Source of the DNA: Psococerastis gibbosa
Lineage: Eukaryota; Arthropoda; Insecta; Psocodea; Psocidae
Direction: 5' to 3'
Assembly (NCBI GenBank): GCA_963971405.1
Contig: OZ020485.1
Span: 16,678,001-16,742,000, forward strand
Length of the DNA: 64,000 bases
Positions 48,240 to 56,000 of this stretch are shown piece after piece (position 1 is the stretch's first letter; the number at the start of each line of letters is the position of its first letter). Both the position numbers and the translations under genes were made by a program. Below the pieces are notes generated by a model that was not told where the DNA came from, made no database searches, and worked only from the letters and a program-made list of their open reading frames with translations.

Positions 48240-49335
48240 GCGTAACATGCCAGATGGGTAAGATGTGCACCCGCACCGTAAACAATGAAGCGACAAAAAG
48301 ACAAAAATCCTCGGTATGCATCAAAATATTTCAAGCAGCTCATGCAAGAATGCTGGCCAAGAGCAGATGGCATATTTACGGATGGCTCAAAGGGGCTGGA
48401 AGGTTACGTGGGTGCAGCTTTTTACCACCTAAACTCAAAAGTGCATAAATTGTATAAACTAGACCCCACTTACTCTTCGTATACAGCTGAGCAAGTTGCG
48501 ATATATAAGGCCCTGCAATACACAACCAATCTCACTCCAAAGGAAGTATGCGTTTTTACTGACTCCCTTAGTACCTTAAGCATTTTAAAATCGAGCCACA
48601 AAGAGTCAACCTTTAATGTATGGCAAAAAAGCATAGTGGAAATGGCATGTCATGCAATAGACGCAGGTCAAAAAATTCATCTTGTATGGGTACCAGCACA
48701 TGCAGGGATTGAAGGTAACGAAACAGCAGACAGACTGGCAAAAACAGCAAGAATAGAGGGAAAAGAAACCCAGGAACCACCAACCTGGAATGACATCACA
48801 GCAAAACACCTAAATAGCACAAGAATAAACTGGCAGAGAAGATGGGACGCATACCGAACCACGCCCCTAAAGGCGATACAACCGAACATCCCAAAACGAC
48901 CTTGGTTCTGGAAAAACCCTCTCCCAATAAAGGTCCAAACCACGGCCATAAGACTGCGGCTGGGTCACGCCTCCTTCCCATGCCATCTAGCACGGATCGG
49001 TGTCCGGGAGATTCCTCTCTGTGAGTGTGGGGATCAAGAGGGCACTCTACTCCGGACCACATCACTTTTGAGTGCCCCCTCTACAGCCGGGAGAGGTTGC
49101 AGGACCAGGGAAATTGCCGCCATTCACGTATATGGATGTGCTCCAGGACTTCGACAAAGAGGTGCTGACGGAGGTAGTCCGCTTCCTGGAGAGTATCGGA
49201 CAAACGTGGTAGGACGTTGGGCAGGCTGTTTTAGACGGTCCCTGGGCAACCTCGTTGTCCAGTGAGCTCCCGATAGCAGTCTTTTGCCAGATTGGATTTG
49301 GCTGTATACCCTTAAGCCAATAAAAAAAATACATG
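48240..49335 (+). mobile_element. 5'-truncated LINE with full RNase H domain
   Basis: 48285-49265 is open for 326 codons. It encodes an RNase H domain with the catalytic sites visible: IFTDGSKGLEG, YTAEQVAIYKAL, VCVFTDSLSTL and WVPAHAGIEGNETADRLA. A C-terminal LRLGHASFPCHLARIGV region and CECG follow. The zinc motif is broken by a frameshift near 49045: the HITFECP part lies in another frame, and a further shift near 49130 precedes the natural end at 49208. The insertion ends in AATAAAAAAAATACA at 49320-49334. The family is Jockey/R1/LOA-like; only the 3' third is present. Confidence 0.85.
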
Positions 49336-49986
49336 GTGATTGAGGTCAAGCTTAGAGGTTCTCGTCATAAGCAAATCGGTCATAATCAAGCTGTTTAGAT
49401 TGAGACTCAAGTGCTCAAAAACTGGATTATGCATCATATTTTCTTCTTCATTTGCTGCAATTTTCTTTTTTAATGTTGGAACTCGAGAAACTTAGTCACG
49501 TCTCTTTTGACATCGTTGCCATTTCCCGGCATTTTTCCTTAGTTACAATTCACTTCAGCTTTGTTTAATAATATAATTATAACGGTTAGACGCGTTCTAT
49601 TTTATATTGTATCTACAATAGTAAGTTGTACGCTTCCTTTTAGTGTTTAATTTGTTATATTTTATTATTAATCATTTCATTCCATGAATTTTTGCAACAA
49701 AAATTTATCAGTTTATTAATATAAATATTATTTTTATACCACAAAATTTAAAAAAATTGAAAGTTCAAAAACTTTATAAACTTGGTCAATGGAAAACCAT
49801 TGGTTATTTTCCGCCAAAAGTTTAGTTTGCTACAGTTGGCACTACTGTTATTTGATATTTACATTTTCTCGACACCATGCTGATCTTTGATACACCTTTG
49901 GTTAGGAATAAGACGCTTTCAAGATTTCCTCAATTTTATTTTAAATAACTAAAATTAAATTTGTATTTTTTAGTAAAAAGTAAAAT
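49336..49986 (+). promoter_or_regulatory. Upstream region of Nop2
   Basis: This is about 650 AT-rich bases. An inverted CCAAT motif (CCATTGGTTATTTTCCGCC, from 49797) lies about 190 bases before the ATG, next to a short inverted repeat ATGGAAAACCAT. No TATA box is evident. The transcription start cannot be placed from the sequence alone. Confidence 0.35.
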
Positions 49987-50089
49987 ATGGGAAGGAAGGC
50001 TCGTTATAGTGATCCCGACCGGCCAAAACCGGGACCTGGACGAAAGACTAAGAAGCAAAAAGACCCGGTGTTTCCTAAGCATTTATTTG
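49987..50089 (+). CDS. Nop2: Nop2 exon 1
   Basis: It encodes MGRKARYSDPDRPKPGPGRK and a short basic continuation to HLF. The donor is GTAAG at 50090, phase 1. An A at position -3 supports this ATG. Confidence 0.9.
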
Positions 50090-53000
50090 GTAAGAATTTC
50101 TACGTATCACAACTTGTAAGTTGTAATGTAATGTGTTTTGCTAGTAGATATCCGGTATCAACAAAGTAACGGTTTTTCTTTGGCTACCGAACTAGCTGTA
50201 ATTTTATTGTGGGTAACTAAAGTAAACCTTTAATAAGGGTCTGTCTGATTGCATTATAATTGCACAATAATTTGTGTATGATAAAAAAGCCAAATTACAA
50301 TGAGACTGGAAGAGGTTAATCCTTATTTGAAGTAGCCAAACATTCGAAATTTGTTTTATCACTTAAATACGATCCAAGTGACATGGCCAATGTCCTGAAA
50401 ACGGCACCAAGCGACAGTAGCAAAATTGTAGTTGCAGTTTGTTAGTAGAAGGCACGTGTGTCAATGATGTCATGCATTATGGCATAGAAAAATTGTGATA
50501 ACTCAAAATAATGATTTAGGTGGTTAACCCGGTTCGTTATGTGGGATCGGTTATTAGTTTGTACTAAAGTTTATTTATTTTAACTTGGTGCATGGAAAAT
50601 TATTATGGGTGTAGTGGCCGTACAATTGTTTTTGTTTTAATGTAAGTTTATTTGCTTTCTGATATTACCGCAGAATACGTACACCAACTATAAAAGTGGC
50701 GGATAAGTGCTATGTTCTGCTGCGGCTTACTAATGTTATCATTTAATGGGTGAGGATCAATCTAGAACACCCATAAAACACGGTCTGAGCCGTCTGTCGA
50801 ATGTTATTGTGATTGCTTTGTTTATCATTGTTTGTTGTTGCTTTGAGTTGTGAGAAAAATACTAATGACATTTTGAAATTTAAAAACAAATTATTTCACA
50901 TGGCGACCGTGACAGATGTATCTGAGACCGAAGAGACCGGTTACTCAAAATCCGAGATAATTTTGAAACATCTCCGAGCTCAGTGTCGGGTGATGAGAGG
51001 TTTGTTGACAAAAGCTTGCAAAGTCAAGCCAGTTTCAAAGGCAACAGTTGCTAAAGCGAAAAATAAGGCCGATCGTTTATTAGAACTGGAGAAGAAGCTG
51101 CAAGATGTAATTCTTGAAATGAATGATTTTGAATTGCTTGAGGAAGGAATGGAGAGAGCTGAAGAATATCTAGACCTATGTACCGACTGTGCTAATTCAT
51201 TGGGATCTGATGAAGATTACGAGTCCGTAGCTGGGAGTGCCATTGCTAGTGGAAGTCGACAAAAGATAAGTGTTAAATTACCACAATTAAATTTGGCTGA
51301 GTTTGATGGCAATCCTATAAATTGGATTAATTTTTGGTCATTATTTGAAATAATTGATTCAGACGAGAACTTGAGTGACGGCCAAAAACTTCAATATTTG
51401 AGACAAAGTGTGACTGATGTGGCTAAGACAGGTGTTTATTCTTTTCCACCGTCACCTGCTAATTATCGTAAAGTTATTGAGCATTTAAAGCAAAGGTTTG
51501 GTAGGAAAACACTTCTTGTTAATATTTATGTGCGTGGGCACATAACCTTAACAAAAAACTATCGAGATTTGGCTAATTTGTATGACAATATTGAGACAAG
51601 ACTACGAGCCCTTGAAACACTAGGACTAAAGAGTGATGAGTTCGCGGCCATAATGTGACCGTTAGTAGAGTCCGCTTTGCCAAACGAGACTTTAAGATCG
51701 TTTGAAAGAAAACGGTACTTGGTTACTAGAGACGGAGCTGAAGAGGATGATTGCACGTACGAGGAGCAGCTTAAAGATCTCTTACGTTTTGTTCGGGGGA
51801 AGTAGAATCAGAGCAAAGAGTCTTGATTGCCGCTAAGGCTAAGGGAGTAAAGGAACATGAGAACATTACAGCAGACAGTGTTCCATCGGCTATGGCTCTA
51901 CTACAGACAAATTCAGTTCAAAATTGTGTTTTCTGCCACAAACAACACCCAAGTAAAGATTGTTACAAGGCTAAGAAGAGCATGAATTATGAGGAGAAAA
52001 TCAAAGCTCTACAAAACGGTGAGTGTTGCTTTCGTTGTTTAATACCGAGGCATCGAGTACAAAACTGTTCTCGTACTGATATTGTGTGCAAGATTTGTAA
52101 CAAGAGGCATTATGAAGTCTTATGTAACAGAGAACCTGAGAATTATATGCCTACTAAGGAGAAGAAGGCGAACAGTTACTGCAGTATCACACCAAGTTTA
52201 GTGTTACTGCAGACAGTCAAAGTGAGAAACGGAAAGAGTCTTGTTATCCGTGGAGTTTTGGATACTGGATCTGACAGATCATACATCAGCAAAGAGATTG
52301 CTAAGAAAATACACGCCAATACCTGTGGCTAGGAAAAGATAACCCATGGTGTGTTCGGTGGGAAAGAAACCAAAGCTACTGATCACGCCAAATTTCTAGT
52401 GTTGACCATAAATACAAAAATTCATTTTGTTTATTGGACCAGGATAAGATTTGCTGTTCCATTCCTAAACTGACTAATCTGGAGCTACAGAAAACTTTGG
52501 GTGCCAAAGGAATCAAGCTGAGTGATGCATTACCAGGTTCTGACGAGATTCATATTTTATTTGGAATGGACCACATACCTAAGATTACGACATGCGAGGA
52601 AGTAAAAATTAACAACGACTTAGTTGCTGAACTTACGTGTTTTGGTTGGACGTTAATGGGAGTGGTTGAGCAAAATAAGAGTGCAACAAACATTGCGTCT
52701 ACATTGTTAAATACTACTTGGAGCAATGAGAAGCCGAAGACGTTGGCTGATTTATGGACACTTGACACACTAGGCACCAAAGAATCTATCGATCAACCTG
52801 TAAATCCCAATGAACGTGTAGAAAAGTTCTTTAAAGACACAGTCCGCATCAATGAAGAAGGGAGGTAAGAAGTACGGCTACCTTTCAAAGAGGGCTGTCC
52901 ACCATTAGAGCAAGACGTAAACATTATGAGCCAACATCTAAAGCAAGTCACACAGACGTTGACAAAGAAGAAAGTACGAGAGCAGTATGATACAGTAAAG

Positions 53001-56000
53001 GGACGAGCCAGAGCGGGAAGCCGCACTACTCAGGACCAGATGGGAGAAACAGCTGGAGGAGGTGCAGAGAAGAAGTGAAGAACAAGTTCGCAGGCTGAAA
53101 AATGAGAACAGGAGAGATAGAGATAGACTGGCTATGGTGGAAGTGCAGTTCCAGGAGACTTTGGCCGAAGCTAGATGATCTATGGACAGGGAAAAAGAGA
53201 GAGAAAAGGCTGCTGTTGCTCGGGAGTTGGAGGGGAAGCTAGAAAATGCGCACAGACAACATCAGGTGAGTTGAAGGACCTCAAGGTGAGCATGGTACTC
53301 GAAAAAGAGATGTGGATGAATAATTACAAAAGAATACAAGCTAATAAGTTCCTGGAGAGAGAGACAGAGATCTTGAGCTCGCGATAGACCGGCTCGAGAC
53401 CGAAGGCCACAAGGCCAAATTAGAATTGCAAGAAGCTGCCGAAAATCGACTGAAGAGGCTGCGAGAAAAACTGGAGGGAGAGTTGAAAGATGCGGAAACG
53501 GAAGTGACGTCATTGAAAGCTAAATTATCTGATAGTAAACTGCTGTTGGTGGCCAAAGAGGAGTTTGAGGACAGGGTTGCCGATTTGGAGACTCACCTGA
53601 GACATAACAAGATTGAGTTGGCGCTGCTAAAGAAATTATGTGAGGAAATGTCAGCAGAAAGGGTAGAGCTGCGGAAGGTGGTAGGTGCTGAATCGGAAGC
53701 AGAACTGTCATCAGCGGCTGAGACCGTGGAAGTAGTGCACCATGAGATGGCAACGCTGAAGGCCAACTACGTTGTGCCACTTAAACGACGGGACGAAGCT
53801 GTGCGAGCCGCCAAAAAGGAGGCTGAGAAAGACCTGCTGGATTTTGGCAACAGAGTTCGACTTCGAATAAAGAAGAAGAGCCAACAACAACCATAGAGGA
53901 GGCCGGAAGCCTCATAAACTCACCTCCTGGCGTTTGGAGGTCGGGAGTGTCGAATGTTATTGTGATTGCTTTGTTTATCATTGTTTGTTGTTGCTTTGAG
54001 TTGTGAGAAAAATACAAATGCATTTTTGAAATTTTAAAACAAATTCTTTCACACCGTCCTTTAATTGTAAATAATTTGTTTCAGATGATGGAAAAGTAAA
54101 GAAAAAAGAAAGGCCAGACAGAAAAAATACTAAAAACGGCGGCCAACCTGTAGCTCCAATACAAAAACCCGGAAAATTGCTTATTGATGGAAAAAAGAAG
54201 ACTGATTCTAATAAGGGAAGTTCCACGAAATCTATTGTAAAGAATCAGAAGCAGGTTAAACAATTCACAAACCAAACGCAGCCAACTAAAAAAATTAAAA
54301 AATCTGAGGATGAAAATATTCAAACAAAGAAGAAGAAGCTGAAAGAGAAAGTTGTTGACTTTGATTCTGACGAGGAAAGTGATGTGGAAGAAACCAATTT
54401 GAATGATTTTGACAGTGACGATGATGATAGCGATGTCATTGATGATAAATATGATAATGTTGAGAGCGATGATGGTCATGACGAGGAAAGTGATAGCGGG
54501 GAAGGGGAAAATGACGATGAACCGAAACAAGTTCCATTGCCACCTCCAGAAGATTTACAAATTAACGTCGGACACTCCGATTTCTTCACTTTCCCAAGCC
54601 ATGAAGAATTAAATAACAACCTGAACTTATCTGAAATCCAACAACGCATTAAAGACGTAGTTTTAGTGCTATCCAACTTCAAACGCTTCCGTGACAACAA
54701 TCATGATCGTCAGGAATATTTGAATCTGCTAAAACTCGATTTATGTGCATATTACTCTTATAACGAGTTTCTCATGGAGAAATTTATGGATCTTTTCGAG
54801 TTGAGCGAACTGTTGGAGTTTCTGGAAGCTAGCGAAATGCCCAGACCTACTACGATTCGGACAAATAGCTTGAAGACGAGGCGGAGGGATTTGGCGCAGG
54901 CTTTGATCAATAGGGGTGTCAATTTGGATCCGTTGGGGAAGTGGACGAAGGTGGGACTGGTGGTCTTTTCGAGTCAGGTACCGATTGGAGCGACACCTGA
55001 GTACCTGGCCGGGTACTACATGATGCAGGGCGCGTCAAGTATGTTACCAGTTATGGCGCTTGCACCGCAGGAGAAGGAGCGTATACTGGACATGTGTGCT
55101 GCCCCCGGTGGCAAAACTTCACATATCGCTGCCGTTATGAAGAATACGGGTGTAATTTTTGCGAATGATGTAAATAAGGATCGGTGTAAGGCGGTTGTGG
55201 GAAATTTGCATCGACTGGGGATTAATAATACTGTGATTTGTTCCCACGATGGAAGGACGTTTCCAACTGTTATGAAGGTAACTATGTAAATTGTTGACAT
55301 AAATATCGAAGCTAGTTAATGATTGGTCTTTGCCAAATGCCAACGACCCATGGTTTTTTTATGACATGATTGATAATGTTTCCGTATGAATTTTTGACCA
55401 TTGGCAAACTTGTTTACGTCCTCGATATCAACCTTCCTCCGGCGACAAGTGATAATAGACAAGCTCACCATAGGCAATGACGTGACCAAGTGCGGTTCCA
55501 AGTGAGAGCTGGTTGGGATAAGTATCTGCCTTATTATTTGAAAGGAATGGACGTTGGTTTACTTGTAATGGCCCATTGAACCTTACCCTGCTAACGACCT
55601 TATGGACATTATTGATATTGTTTGGCGGTTGGTAAACTGGCTCACGCCCTCGATGTCTACCCACGCCGACTACAAGCGATAATGGACTAGCTGAGACATA
55701 CTCACTATTGACTTTGTAACAGGCGTTAGCTTGCCTTAACCAAGTTCGTGAACGAGTTAACTGCGGGCTTGTAGTTGAGCTCGATTCCTATTATAGCTTG
55801 AGGTTTCCTTTTGATTGCTCATTTCCTTTTCCGTTTTAACAATTTTGGAAAGTTCCTCCAATGCTGCAGCTGAAGAGGAGGTTCAATTTTTAAGAATTAA
55901 TTTGAAAATTCAATGTTTTACAGGGTTTTGACAGAGTGCTTCTTGACGCTCCATGCACCGGCACGGGTGTTATTTCCAAGGACCAATCTGTGAAGACCGG

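Larger units (their letters stand above)
50795..54053 (+). mobile_element. Non-autonomous BEL/Pao-like LTR element carrying a CEP131-like insert
   Basis: Two 106-bp LTRs (50795-50900 and 53948-54053) begin TGTCGAATGTTATTG, end TTTCACA and differ at about 6 sites. Identical CCGTC flanks (50790-50794 and 54054-54058) are the 5-bp target duplication. Internal order: PBS-like TGGCGACCGTGACAG, gag-like region (DUF1759 type), CCHC knuckles, aspartic protease motif, the linker that usually precedes reverse transcriptase, then a coiled-coil insert instead of pol, a purine-rich tract and the 3' LTR. Several stops and frameshifts make it defective. It is co-oriented with Nop2. Confidence 0.92.
50090..54084 (+). 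other. Nop2 intron 1 with retroelement insertion
   Basis: Removing the 3259-bp element and one copy of its target duplication leaves an intron of about 730 bases. 50090-50789 holds no recognised feature. Confidence 0.8.
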
